DNA of 35,548 nt from a virus: IMG/VR virus record IMGVR_UViG_3300037094_000013, positions 1 to 35,548 of that record; one strand, given 5' to 3'. A model generated the notes under the pieces. That model saw nothing but the letters and a program-made list of their open reading frames with translations, was not told where the DNA came from and made no database searches. Positions 1 to 6,575 of the stretch are shown here, piece by piece; positions within the stretch are counted from its first letter, which is position 1, and every line of letters starts with the position of its first letter. Position numbers and translations under genes: made by a program.

Positions 1-2
1 CT

Positions 3-854
3 GCACACCAGACTAAACAGTTCCTCTATGACCACTCTAATCTCACCCCGTTTGAACGTAATGTTCTTCGTCGTTTGATTCCTTTCTATGCCTATACGCG
101 TAAGAACACAGAAGGAATTGTTAAGACATTAATCGGGCGTCCAGGTCGTGTAGACTGGTTTAGGAACGCCTACTCCACATTGGGGGATGCACTGTCTGGT
201 GGAAATCTCTCCCCGCAGGAACGAAAGATGTTACCTGAGTGGATGCAAGATAGTCTTGATCTTGTAATAGCAAGGAACGGTAATAACGTTAAGTTGATTA
301 CTTCAATGGGATCTCCATTCGAGGCTCCGTTTGATGAACTCACTCGCTCTGGATTATTGGGATCAATGAACCCTCTATTCAAGGGTCCTATTGAGGCTGC
401 AACAAATTACTCATTCTTTGAGGGGAAGCCGCTTAGTCAAGTGACTGACGCTACGGCATTTAAGAACGCACCAAAAGCCATTAAAGACTTAATTGGTTAT
501 ACTGAACGAAACTACACCGATAAGTCTGGAAAGGAACATACACTATATGTATCTCTCAATCCTCATATGATGAACATGTTTAATAATCTTCCCCTTACTT
601 CTCGTACTCTATCTGCGATGGCACTTATACAGAATCCTAATATAGATTCACAGAATAAGGTACTCGCCAGTTTGTTTGGAATCAAACCAACGGCTGTAGA
701 TCTTACAGAAGAGAATTATCATAGACAGAAGGAGCTGGACACTCAGATACAAAGCATTCTCTCCAATGCTGGGGTTGGATATCAGAGAACAGAATACACA
801 GCACCAACTGGAACACATCTAGTACATCCTGGGTTGAATCCAGAAAACCAATAG
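3..854 (+). CDS. C-terminal part of a large virion protein (5'-truncated)
   Basis: The frame is open from base 3 to the TAG at 852-854 (283 residues), so the gene begins outside the window; the TTG at 75 is only an internal codon. Near its start it reads FERNVLRRLIPFY followed by YTRKN, a pattern I associate with C-terminal regions of very large phage internal or tail proteins of the LPD38 (large polyvalent protein) type. No enzyme motif is visible. It is the last gene of a plus-strand unit and is closed by a strong terminator, facing the minus-strand GroES gene. It is probably the distal end of the structural module that starts at 25403 if the map is circular. The family assignment is moderate; the coding status is strong. 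Confidence 0.7.
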   Translation, partial: AHQTKQFLYDHSNLTPFERNVLRRLIPFYAYTRKNTEGIVKTLIGRPGRVDWFRNAYSTLGDALSGGNLSPQERKMLPEWMQDSLDLVIARNGNNVKLITSMGSPFEAPFDELTRSGLLGSMNPLFKGPIEAATNYSFFEGKPLSQVTDATAFKNAPKAIKDLIGYTERNYTDKSGKEHTLYVSLNPHMMNMFNNLPLTSRTLSAMALIQNPNIDSQNKVLASLFGIKPTAVDLTEENYHRQKELDTQIQSILSNAGVGYQRTEYTAPTGTHLVHPGLNPENQ

Positions 855-856
855 AA

Positions 857-879
857 AAAGGCCCCGAAATGGGGCCTTT
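857..879. terminator. Bidirectional intrinsic terminator
   Basis: AAAGGCCCC (857-865) pairs perfectly with GGGGCCTTT (871-879) around a 5-nt loop, with A-rich and T-rich sides. It begins 2 nt after the stop of the virion gene and lies 16 nt from the end of groES, so it can end both converging transcripts. Confidence 0.9.
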
Positions 880-895
880 AACTTTTACCGTGCGT

Positions 896-1183
896 CTATT
901 GGTAAGCGACTATATCTTCAGCGTGAAGTGAGTAGTATGTCTTACCATTAATATTGAACTTCGTAGTTGTGTGTTCATTGAACAGAACATACATGTCAAC
1001 TTTGATTTCCATTGGGACACGAACTCCATCTTCCCATCTACCAGGTCCAACCTTGAGAACCTTTCCTTCGCTTGGTTTGTCGTCTTGGGAAATCCCCTTG
1101 ATAATCTTACCAACCGTTTCGGGTTTAATTCCCTCCACTAACACAAGGTCGTCTAGAACCTTAAGCTTGTTTATTTGCAACAT
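896..1183 (-). CDS. groES: Co-chaperonin GroES
   Basis: This 95-residue protein has the normal GroES length (95-97). The start is ATG 1183, because the longer in-frame extension overlaps the upstream gene in a non-homologous way. Signature parts are VLVEG near residue 12, a mobile-loop-like stretch with an Ile-Ile pair (KIIKG), VGPGRWEDG, and a C-terminal strand ending in EDIVAYQ that matches the GroES roof/base region. It forms the heptameric lid of GroEL and would assist folding of phage proteins such as capsid or tail subunits. It is the last gene of the leftward operon and overlaps the 63-aa gene by 23 nt. Order is groEL, small ORF, groES, the reverse of bacterial groESL. Confidence 0.9.
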   Translation of the reverse strand: MLQINKLKVLDDLVLVEGIKPETVGKIIKGISQDDKPSEGKVLKVGPGRWEDGVRVPMEIKVDMYVLFNEHTTTKFNINGKTYYSLHAEDIVAYQ

Positions 1184-1352
1184 TGGTATCTTTCTTGAGA
1201 GCCAGTCGCACCGACGGTACATCAAACAGTTCACCACGATGCATGTACGGTTGCAAGACTGTATCAGTTTCCAATAATACCTCATTAACCTTCTCTACCG
1301 CAGCCTTAAGCTTCTTCTGGTCAGGTGTCAATTCTTTTTCTTTCTTAGCCAT
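1161..1352 (-). CDS. Hypothetical 63-aa charged protein between groEL and groES
   Basis: Starts MAKKEKELT and is rich in Lys and Glu, with a helical N-terminal half (DQKKLKAAVEKVNEVLLE). It begins 5 nt after the groEL stop and runs 23 nt into groES, so translation is likely coupled. I recognise no family. Its place inside a chaperonin operon makes a chaperonin-linked role possible, but that is inference only. Its ATG follows an AT-rich leader with an AATAAT stretch and no Shine-Dalgarno, like many genes here. Confidence 0.65.
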   Translation of the reverse strand: MAKKEKELTPDQKKLKAAVEKVNEVLLETDTVLQPYMHRGELFDVPSVRLALKKDTNVANKQA

Positions 1353-1357
1353 ATATA

Positions 1358-2902
1358 TTATTTTTTATCTTTGTTGTCCTCTTCGGGAGTATTTAAAACA
1401 AATGTCCCGATACTTGTTAATATAGTTGCGACAGCTACTGCATTACGCAATGCCATCTCTACTGCCTTAAAGGGTTCGACCACTCCACTTTCCAAAAGGT
1501 TTTCGTACTCATCGGTTGCAGCATTATAACCGATAGTTTTTGTCAATTTGGAGGGGATCACTTTATGTTGAGCGTTCTTTGCAATCTGTCGTACAGATGC
1601 TTCTGCCAACATATGAGCAACACTATCTGCTATCTCGTTATCTTTATAGTCACTGGCATCATAGGCATTGTACATTGACAATCCTCCACCAATCAAATAA
1701 CCAAAGAGCATTGAGGCTCGAACAGCATTAACTGCATCCTCATAACGATAGACCTTTTCACGAGCTTCTCGTTCTGTAGCGCCACCAATTTTGAGAGTAA
1801 CAATACCGTTTGTAAGGGATGCGAGACGAGCCTTTACCTTAGAATCATTCTTATCCTTATCAAGCTCTTCCTTAAGATAAGCAATTCGTTCTTTTAATTC
1901 AGGTGAGTTGTGTTGGTTAGTGAAGAGGATCTTTTGGGGGTCTGCAGATACGCTGGCAGCACGCACGAAATCATCACGACTAATACTATCCACCCGCCTT
2001 CCACTAGACTCAGAAATAACACTCGTTCCCAGGTAAACTGCAAGATCTTCCAAAGCCAAATCATCGCTGAGCTTAGCAAGAACAAGTCCCATAGTCCCAC
2101 GAGCGTGATTAGCAATAAAGGTATTAGGAGCATCGCCCAAGAAGTCCTTAGCAACGATGCACATTTCCTTGAAACCAAGATCCATACCGACTTGCAGTAT
2201 GTGTTCAGCCTCTTCAGCATAGTAAAGTGTCTTATCAAATATAATAACTGGTATCTCCTTATAGGCCATCGTGGGACGGGCAACATCTGAATACAGGTTC
2301 TGGAACTTCATCCCCTCACCTATTCTGAATCCCTCCTGCTTCTCAAGACGAGTCTCCGCGTTGGGATTAAGTTCAAGATAAACCATCCCGTTGAGTCCCG
2401 CTGTAGTTATAGTAGTCAGGACATTCTTTGCAATTTCCACATCCCCACCAGCCGAGATTGTAGCAACCTCTAGCTTTGTCTTATCAGACTTAACCTCTTT
2501 CTTATTCTTCTCAAGGCGCGAGAGAAGTTTATTCAATACATCACCAAAAGTTTCTTTGATGTCATATTGAGACATACCAGAATCCCGCAACTCCATTGCT
2601 TTCTTGATGAGGGCATGGCTATACAAGACGGTTGTTGAGGTTCCATCTCCAGCCTCTGCATTAGTGCGAAGTGAACCATCTTTAATGATATCAACTACTG
2701 CATGTTCAATAGGATCATCAAGTTGAATACCACGAATAATTGTGATACCATCGTTGGTCAGTTCAAAGTTACCCTTATCGGATTCATAGAGAACATTCTT
2801 TCCACGCGGGCCGATAGTTTCTATAACGGGAAGGCTCACCTTTTCGACTGCCTTGATGATCTGATCCCTAACATCCTTCTCTTGATAAAGTGTCTTACTC
2901 AT
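1358..2902 (-). CDS. groEL: Phage-encoded chaperonin GroEL
   Basis: 514 residues, somewhat shorter than the usual 540-550 and without the C-terminal GGM repeat tail. The equatorial ATP site is intact: NDG with Asp51, AGDGTST at 84-90 with Asp86, and YEDAV with Asp389, equivalent to Asp52, Asp87 and Asp398 of Escherichia coli GroEL. The late GGATEREAREK and YNAATDEYENLL stretches match the hinge and lower equatorial regions. The apical domain (roughly 185-365) is the most divergent part, as expected if it is tuned to phage substrates. The start overlaps the end of the NinG-like gene by 8 nt. With the downstream groES this is a complete phage chaperonin pair, presumably ATPase-active. Confidence 0.95.
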   Translation of the reverse strand: MSKTLYQEKDVRDQIIKAVEKVSLPVIETIGPRGKNVLYESDKGNFELTNDGITIIRGIQLDDPIEHAVVDIIKDGSLRTNAEAGDGTSTTVLYSHALIKKAMELRDSGMSQYDIKETFGDVLNKLLSRLEKNKKEVKSDKTKLEVATISAGGDVEIAKNVLTTITTAGLNGMVYLELNPNAETRLEKQEGFRIGEGMKFQNLYSDVARPTMAYKEIPVIIFDKTLYYAEEAEHILQVGMDLGFKEMCIVAKDFLGDAPNTFIANHARGTMGLVLAKLSDDLALEDLAVYLGTSVISESSGRRVDSISRDDFVRAASVSADPQKILFTNQHNSPELKERIAYLKEELDKDKNDSKVKARLASLTNGIVTLKIGGATEREAREKVYRYEDAVNAVRASMLFGYLIGGGLSMYNAYDASDYKDNEIADSVAHMLAEASVRQIAKNAQHKVIPSKLTKTIGYNAATDEYENLLESGVVEPFKAVEMALRNAVAVATILTSIGTFVLNTPEEDNKDKK

Positions 2903-3623
2903 GGTTATTTTCTTGTTCTTTTACTAATTCTGAATAATGTTTAATTAAATCCTCCAGTTCACTAACTTGCCATTTCTTAATACTATTTCCTCTATGAACT
3001 AATTTCTCAAACTCCTCCTTACCATACTTTGATATAAGTCTTACTGCGTATTCTCCTACGTTTCCTGACTTAAACAGATTGCAGGATGGACATTGTGCAT
3101 TGCAGTTCATTTCATCCCATCTTGTTGCTTTGTTGGCCCTACCGATAAAATGTCCATTGTGCATCATTTGTCCAGTTCCCTTAGCTCCACAGGTGAAGCA
3201 AGTCCACGAGTCTCTATTACGGATAAACCTAGAGAAAACTGAATCAAGTTTGATTATTGCCCGTCTTAAACTGCGAGGCTTATTTTTTGCGAATTTGGTC
3301 TTCTTGGGACGCACACTTCTTTCGTGCTTAGTACGACTAAAGTGTCCCTTAAACCTCATCCTATCACGACATTTAATACTACAAGTCTCTCTATACCTAT
3401 CCCTCTGTTGTGACTTACTTACATAAAATTCTTTATTGCAATGTCTACATATCATTGGCTTGTTTGTCATTAGAGATAATGAAAAACATTTCTTTGAGCA
3501 GAAGTGGTGGGCTGACCTTTTGACCAGTGCCTGTCGTAAGTACTTTTCCTTTCCACATTGCTGACAAATTATTATCTGGCCATTTCGTGGTTTCCACCCA
3601 TTGCTTTTCATTAAATCTACCAT
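2895..3623 (-). CDS. NinG/Rap-like HNH-type recombination nuclease
   Basis: 242 residues. The C-terminal half resembles lambda NinG (Rap): CFTCG, then HNGHFIGRANKATRWDE, NCNAQCPSCN and SGNVGEYAVRLI, a treble-clef zinc fold with HNH-like residues. The N-terminal half adds two further CxxC/CSxKC zinc knuckles (ICQQCGK with FCSKKC; CRHCNK with CSIKC) and a basic linker (RSVRPKKTKFAKNKPR). NinG proteins act in phage recombination as branched-DNA endonucleases; that role here is inferred from the family. It sits 1 nt after the metallopeptidase gene and overlaps groEL. A plain HNH nuclease is the alternative. The start could be ATG 3623 or 3611. Confidence 0.75.
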   Translation of the reverse strand: MVDLMKSNGWKPRNGQIIICQQCGKEKYLRQALVKRSAHHFCSKKCFSLSLMTNKPMICRHCNKEFYVSKSQQRDRYRETCSIKCRDRMRFKGHFSRTKHERSVRPKKTKFAKNKPRSLRRAIIKLDSVFSRFIRNRDSWTCFTCGAKGTGQMMHNGHFIGRANKATRWDEMNCNAQCPSCNLFKSGNVGEYAVRLISKYGKEEFEKLVHRGNSIKKWQVSELEDLIKHYSELVKEQENNHE

Positions 3624-3624
3624 A

Positions 3625-3900
3625 CTATTTTAATAGCTTGTTATCATGTAGAACTTGATAGAACTGTGCCGAAAGGCTATCGAGCAGAGTATGTCCTTCC
3701 TTGGTGTCGGAGAATGTGGAATTCATTACGTGGAAGATTTCATGTATCAAAGTCTCCTCTTGTTGGGTCTGCGGGACTGAGCCACAGATGTATATCTCAC
3801 CCTTGGTTGAGTCAAAAGCACCATACTTTCCGCTATCATTCTCCATCATCTTAATCTTAATTATATGTCCACCAACCTTTAGTTTCTTTGGAATCTTCAT
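3625..3900 (-). CDS. Small putative zinc metallopeptidase (HEIFH)
   Basis: 91 residues from ATG 3900, which overlaps the previous stop as ATGA; the longer 102-codon frame is less likely. The HEIFH sequence fits the HExxH zinc-peptidase motif, preceded by TQQEETLI and followed by a helix, as in many small phage metallopeptidase-like proteins whose N-termini read MKIPK-LKVGGH. Natural substrates for this phage family are unknown. The third zinc ligand cannot be assigned with confidence. It is one gene of the leftward operon, between a 68-aa gene and the NinG-like gene. Confidence 0.7.
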   Translation of the reverse strand: MKIPKKLKVGGHIIKIKMMENDSGKYGAFDSTKGEIYICGSVPQTQQEETLIHEIFHVMNSTFSDTKEGHTLLDSLSAQFYQVLHDNKLLK

Positions 3901-4103
3901 ATTCTTTTTATTTCTCCAGTAAAGTGGGCACAAAATCCTATTGTATTACTTGCGTTCTCGGGAATGAACCACATGTAAGTTGATGGATAAAATAGTCTTA
4001 CTATGTCTCTGGCCTCTTCCTTAGTTTTCTGGTTTGATTTCACAGAGAATTGGGTAGTGAACTTGTCGTCCCAGAAGTGTCTTGTTACTAAAACTAACCA
4101 CAT
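3897..4103 (-). CDS. Hypothetical 68-aa protein
   Basis: Coding is supported by packing: the ATG lies 1 nt after the stop of the 39-aa gene and its TGA overlaps the metallopeptidase ATG (ATGA). The protein begins MWLVLVTRHFWDDKF and has a mixed alpha/beta character with KTKEEARDIVRLF as the clearest helix. The central W-x-I-P segment may be part of a strand. I do not recognise a family and see no catalytic motif. Confidence 0.6.
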   Translation of the reverse strand: MWLVLVTRHFWDDKFTTQFSVKSNQKTKEEARDIVRLFYPSTYMWFIPENASNTIGFCAHFTGEIKRI

Positions 4104-4104
4104 A

Positions 4105-4224
4105 TTAATGACCCAACTCTGTGTGGATATTACGGACTTCTGTAGACTTCTCTTCCTGTGTGGGGAAGAAAATTTCCTTTGCCTTGCTAATAATTCTAAA
4201 GAATGTAATTGAAACTGATGTCAT
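4105..4224 (-). CDS. Hypothetical 39-aa protein filling an operon gap
   Basis: ATG 4224 to TAA 4105 encodes 39 residues starting MTSVSITFFR and ending HTELGH. It exactly fills the space between the exonuclease stop (4226) and the ATG of the 68-aa gene (4103), with 1-nt gaps on both sides, which is the spacing style of this operon. The protein is moderately charged with no recognisable domain. No Shine-Dalgarno is seen; the upstream sequence is AT-rich (AAAATAAT), like its neighbours. Confidence 0.55.
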   Translation of the reverse strand: MTSVSITFFRIISKAKEIFFPTQEEKSTEVRNIHTELGH

Positions 4225-4225
4225 A

Positions 4226-4969
4226 TTATTTTATATCTATTCTTTTACCCGTTGACCAACCACCGCAAGACTGACAATGAAATCTATGATACTTGTGTTT
4301 GCGTGTAACACTAGTTCCTCTGGCTTGAAGCTTATCGGAACCACATATCGGACATGCCTCAGGTCGCCCGACGAGTACACCGATAGGTGGATGATTTGTA
4401 GCCCACGGTCGGAGTCGCATGTATACTTCATAGAGTAGATCTACGTCATGTTTATTATATTTCACCATTGTCTTCCAGGACTTTGGGTCCCCACTCATGC
4501 AACCTAGCCATGTATCCTTTCCTTCGTGTGGAAGCTTACGTCCTATATCTAGGTAGCGGCAAAGATCATCCAACTTATTACTATCAAATCGAAACTTAGT
4601 CCTAGCAAGTTTAAGAGTGTCAACAGTTTTAAAAGGAGATGGGGGAGGTAACTTATGTACCAAGAAACGCGCGTTAGATTTCTTGACATCGAAAGCGTCA
4701 GCATTGTGAGCAACCACCACGTCAGCACCATCAAGGATATTCCAAAGGTCTTTAATAAGAAGATAGTCATTTGTTTTGTCTTTCTTATACCCCTTATAAT
4801 CTGGGAGTGCGTAAGCCTTAGTGGGCCCATCATTTATCTTTACCGCAAAGGAAAGCATGTACCAATCACGATACACTTCTATGATGTTTGTCTCCCATAC
4901 GCCCCAGGAATAACCCAATTGCGGCGCGGTTTCGATGTCCAAGTAGACTATGTTTATATTTTCTGCCAT
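4226..4969 (-). CDS. DEDD-family 3'-5' exonuclease with C-terminal zinc ribbon
   Basis: 247 residues from ATG 4969. RNase H-like exonuclease motifs are in order: YLDIETA with Asp11 and Glu13, VVAHNADAFD at 85-94, and YNKHDV with Asp175, the typical DnaQ/YprB-like acidic set. The tail carries a zinc ribbon with CPIC (206-209) and CQSC (232-235). This phage family is linked to replication or recombination processing of DNA 3' ends; substrate preference is not deducible here. It is the first gene after the promoter at 5165-5193 and the folded RNA at 4983-5150. The start was chosen because ten extra upstream codons would reach to within 13 nt of that fold. Confidence 0.8.
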   Translation of the reverse strand: MAENINIVYLDIETAPQLGYSWGVWETNIIEVYRDWYMLSFAVKINDGPTKAYALPDYKGYKKDKTNDYLLIKDLWNILDGADVVVAHNADAFDVKKSNARFLVHKLPPPSPFKTVDTLKLARTKFRFDSNKLDDLCRYLDIGRKLPHEGKDTWLGCMSGDPKSWKTMVKYNKHDVDLLYEVYMRLRPWATNHPPIGVLVGRPEACPICGSDKLQARGTSVTRKHKYHRFHCQSCGGWSTGKRIDIK

Positions 4970-4982
4970 GTTAATGTTATTA

Positions 4983-5150
4983 TTTAAGTGGGGAGCCAAA
5001 GGTAAAGTTTTACAGCTGATAAACCTTTGGATAGATGTGAATACTAATTTTAATCTAGTTGCATCCGTGCCACTACTAAGTCCTTTAGGAACCTTTCATG
5101 CACCTTAGCGCCGTATTCAAGGGCACTTATTCAGTCACTCCCCACTTAAA
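4983..5150 (-). ncRNA. Multibranched structured RNA or 5' leader (about 168 nt)
   Basis: On the minus strand a perfect 13-bp helix joins 5138-5150 with 4983-4995 (TTTAAGTGGGGAG and its complement). Inside are three consecutive hairpins: GTGCC 5122-5126 with GGCAC 5067-5071, holding CTAAG/CTTAG and a TCC-TAAA-GGA tip; GATG 5062-5065 with CATC 5034-5037; and CCAAAGGT with ACCTTTGG (4996-5003 with 5023-5030). All nest without conflict, giving a four-way junction. A strong promoter places the transcript start about 7 nt before the outer helix, and the exonuclease ATG follows 13 nt after it. It could be a riboswitch-like leader or a processed RNA; I match it to no known family. Confidence 0.6.
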
Positions 5151-5164
5151 GAACGACTGAATGA

Positions 5165-5193
5165 AGTATAGCAAATCGAATGGCTTAAGTCAA
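5165..5193 (-). promoter_or_regulatory. Sigma70-type promoter TTGACT-N17-TATACT
   Basis: Read on the minus strand: -35 TTGACT (5188-5193), a 17-bp spacer, and -10 TATACT (5165-5170). The predicted start is near 5157, just before the outer helix of the folded RNA. The same -35 and -10 hexamers with the same spacer occur at 28378-28406. It would drive the exonuclease-to-GroES part of the operon. Confidence 0.75.
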
Positions 5194-5251
5194 GGGTTTA
5201 TTGATGATAGACAACAAAAGTTCTATTCTGTCAAGTGCTTGGCACTTCCAA

Positions 5252-5259
5252 TAGTTTTC
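5252..5259. repeat. Left target-site duplication of methyltransferase element 1
   Basis: TAGTTTTC lies immediately outside the left inverted repeat and is repeated exactly at 5919-5926 immediately outside the right one. An 8-bp direct repeat abutting inverted termini is the footprint of a DDE-type transposition. Confidence 0.75.
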
Positions 5260-5918
5260 GATGCCTATCCCTTCACCTATTTGCCTCGAAGAACGCTTGA
5301 GCAAACTTTTGCGAGCAAAGGGAGCGGAACTCCATATCGCTTTCAGGCACGTGAAGCCCTGCGAACTCTGGTATCAGGTGGTACGCGCTCTTGTGCAGGA
5401 ACGCGAGAGACGGCTTAGGGCGACCTGGGCGCACATACAACGGCAGCTGCGGAACGTCCTCCCATTTCTGGTACACGCGCTCTGGCTTATTGAACTTACC
5501 CCATAGTGCCGTTTTCTTTGTCCACGGCGAGCCGAAGTGCCACGGCTCATACGTCATTGTCGGCTCGCCCAAGAAGTCCTTTAGCCGACCGCTCGCGGGG
5601 TTTTCTATTACCCAAAATGTAGGCTTGCACTCCGCGATAATGCGCTGGCACTCACGCACCAAGAACAGCCCTTTTTCGTAGTCGCCCTGCTTGTGGAAGC
5701 CAGTAGCAATGCTGAACTCGGTACAAACGGGGTTGGCGATTATGCCGTACACGTCCTGTGGCGGGTGGTAGTTTTCTACTCCTATCTCGCTCCCCACAAG
5801 CACCACGTTATAGCCGTTATCGGCGTAGGGCTTGCTGTCGGAACCAGTATCGGCGCACAGGTGCAAGATGGTTTTCATATTCCAAGTGTAGCAATTATGT
5901 CGTCAGGGGATAGGCATC
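5260..5918. mobile_element. Methyltransferase-carrying mobile element 1 (659 bp)
   Basis: The perfect 12-bp inverted termini are GATGCCTATCCC (5260-5271) and GGGATAGGCATC (5907-5918), flanked by the 8-bp direct repeat TAGTTTTC. Almost the whole interior is one gene, the C5-methyltransferase on the minus strand, whose stop begins 1 nt inside the left terminus. The element lies in the 1-nt-to-4-nt zone after the stop of the transglycosylase gene and upstream of the promoter at 5165-5193, so it would disturb neither neighbour. No transposase is present. The same termini bound the element at 10204-10960. A 24-bp right-end sequence (5894-5917) recurs there with one mismatch. Confidence 0.75.
5273..5878 (-). 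CDS. C5-cytosine DNA methyltransferase-like protein
   Basis: 201 residues. The N-terminus LHLCADTGSDS (5-15) is the SAM-binding motif I region, ANPVCTEFS (48-56) carries the catalytic-type Cys52 in the place of the usual PPCxxFS, and VIENPASGRL (90-99) corresponds to the ENV motif. The protein is shorter than typical cytosine methyltransferases and has little room for a target-recognition domain, so specificity is unclear. Base composition is visibly GC-richer than the flanking operon, and the gene fills an element with inverted termini and a target duplication, both signs of transfer. It could mark phage DNA against host restriction. No cognate restriction enzyme is nearby. Confidence 0.75.
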   Translation of the reverse strand: MKTILHLCADTGSDSKPYADNGYNVVLVGSEIGVENYHPPQDVYGIIANPVCTEFSIATGFHKQGDYEKGLFLVRECQRIIAECKPTFWVIENPASGRLKDFLGEPTMTYEPWHFGSPWTKKTALWGKFNKPERVYQKWEDVPQLPLYVRPGRPKPSLAFLHKSAYHLIPEFAGLHVPESDMEFRSLCSQKFAQAFFEANR

Positions 5919-5926
5919 TAGTTTTC
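5919..5926. repeat. Right target-site duplication of methyltransferase element 1
   Basis: TAGTTTTC abuts the right inverted terminus and is identical to 5252-5259. It lies 2-9 nt from the stop codon region of the transglycosylase gene on the minus strand. Confidence 0.75.
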
Positions 5927-5927
5927 A

Positions 5928-6314
5928 TCAATCCCTCCAGCATTTTTCGCTCCACGACCATTGTTCTTTTCCATAATGTTTAAGTATATAGAACCCTGCT
6001 TCTAAGTTCTGTTGGGGATTGGTAATGTCGAATCCGAGTGACATCATTTGCTTCTGCCAGTAGTGGGAATTAATCTGCCAATACGAGTAATCGTATGACC
6101 ATATAATTCCTTCTGCATTCTTATTAGCCCTAAGAGCATTGGGAAGATCTCTCGATTCACATTCGATGATCCTTGTAGCCAGCGCCGCAGATACTTCGTA
6201 TTTCGCTGCCAGAGTATCTATTTGTTCTGTAAGTGTCGGGGGTATTGGGGGTTCGGCTGGGGCTTTATTTGGCCCTAATCCTAAGATTAGAGCGACCAAA
6301 TGGCCAACTATCAT
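5928..6314 (-). CDS. Lytic transglycosylase/lysozyme-like endolysin candidate with N-terminal signal
   Basis: 128 residues. A short hydrophobic N-terminus (MIVGHLVALILGLG) followed by a Pro-rich linker suggests export or a signal-arrest segment. The catalytic region reads ATRIIECESRDLP with the candidate catalytic Glu, then YSYWQINSHYW and NLEAGFYILKHYG, as in soluble lytic transglycosylase (goose-lysozyme-like) folds with the conserved Q-IN and A-ILK-Y-G elements. It would cleave peptidoglycan, either for host lysis or during entry. The next gene downstream was separated from it by methyltransferase element 1. A 96-aa membrane protein in the same operon (8655-8945) could serve as partner, but that is conjecture. 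Confidence 0.75.
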   Translation of the reverse strand: MIVGHLVALILGLGPNKAPAEPPIPPTLTEQIDTLAAKYEVSAALATRIIECESRDLPNALRANKNAEGIIWSYDYSYWQINSHYWQKQMMSLGFDITNPQQNLEAGFYILKHYGKEQWSWSEKCWRD

Positions 6315-6343
6315 GACTGAGACTCCATAGTACCATGGCGGTA

Positions 6344-6574
6344 CTACTTAGTCAATCCCTCAACAGCTTTTTCATACACCTTATTAATCTCATCCCCCAA
6401 TGCCTTGTGTAACTTAACAGCATACGGCTTGATCTCTTTGGTACTCATATTCTTAGCAAGTACCTTGGGATCAATCTTAAGTATCTTGGCAATAGCCATT
6501 GACAGCCGTAGTTGTGTATTGTATTTCTGTGGTTTCCCTTCAGAGGGTCTAACCTCTTCCTTAAAGTTATGCAT
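6344..6574 (-). CDS. Hypothetical 76-aa protein
   Basis: Starts at ATG 6574, 1 nt after the exonuclease stop (6576), which argues against the longer frame beginning inside that gene. It begins MHNFKEEVRPSEGKP and is Lys-rich with helical stretches (LRLSMAIAKILKI; VYEKAVEGL). No known family or motif is recognised. The position between a recombination exonuclease and a cell-wall enzyme gives no clear functional clue. Confidence 0.6.
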   Translation of the reverse strand: MHNFKEEVRPSEGKPQKYNTQLRLSMAIAKILKIDPKVLAKNMSTKEIKPYAVKLHKALGDEINKVYEKAVEGLTK

Positions 6575-6575
6575 G

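Noticed and set aside
896-1285. A 129-residue form of GroES
   Set aside because: The first 34 residues come from the frame overlapping the upstream gene and do not resemble GroES; ATG 1183 gives the family length.
5260-5918. Group I intron or homing cassette explanation for the methyltransferase element
   Set aside because: There are perfect inverted termini with an exact target duplication, no intron core and no host gene interrupted in frame at this site.
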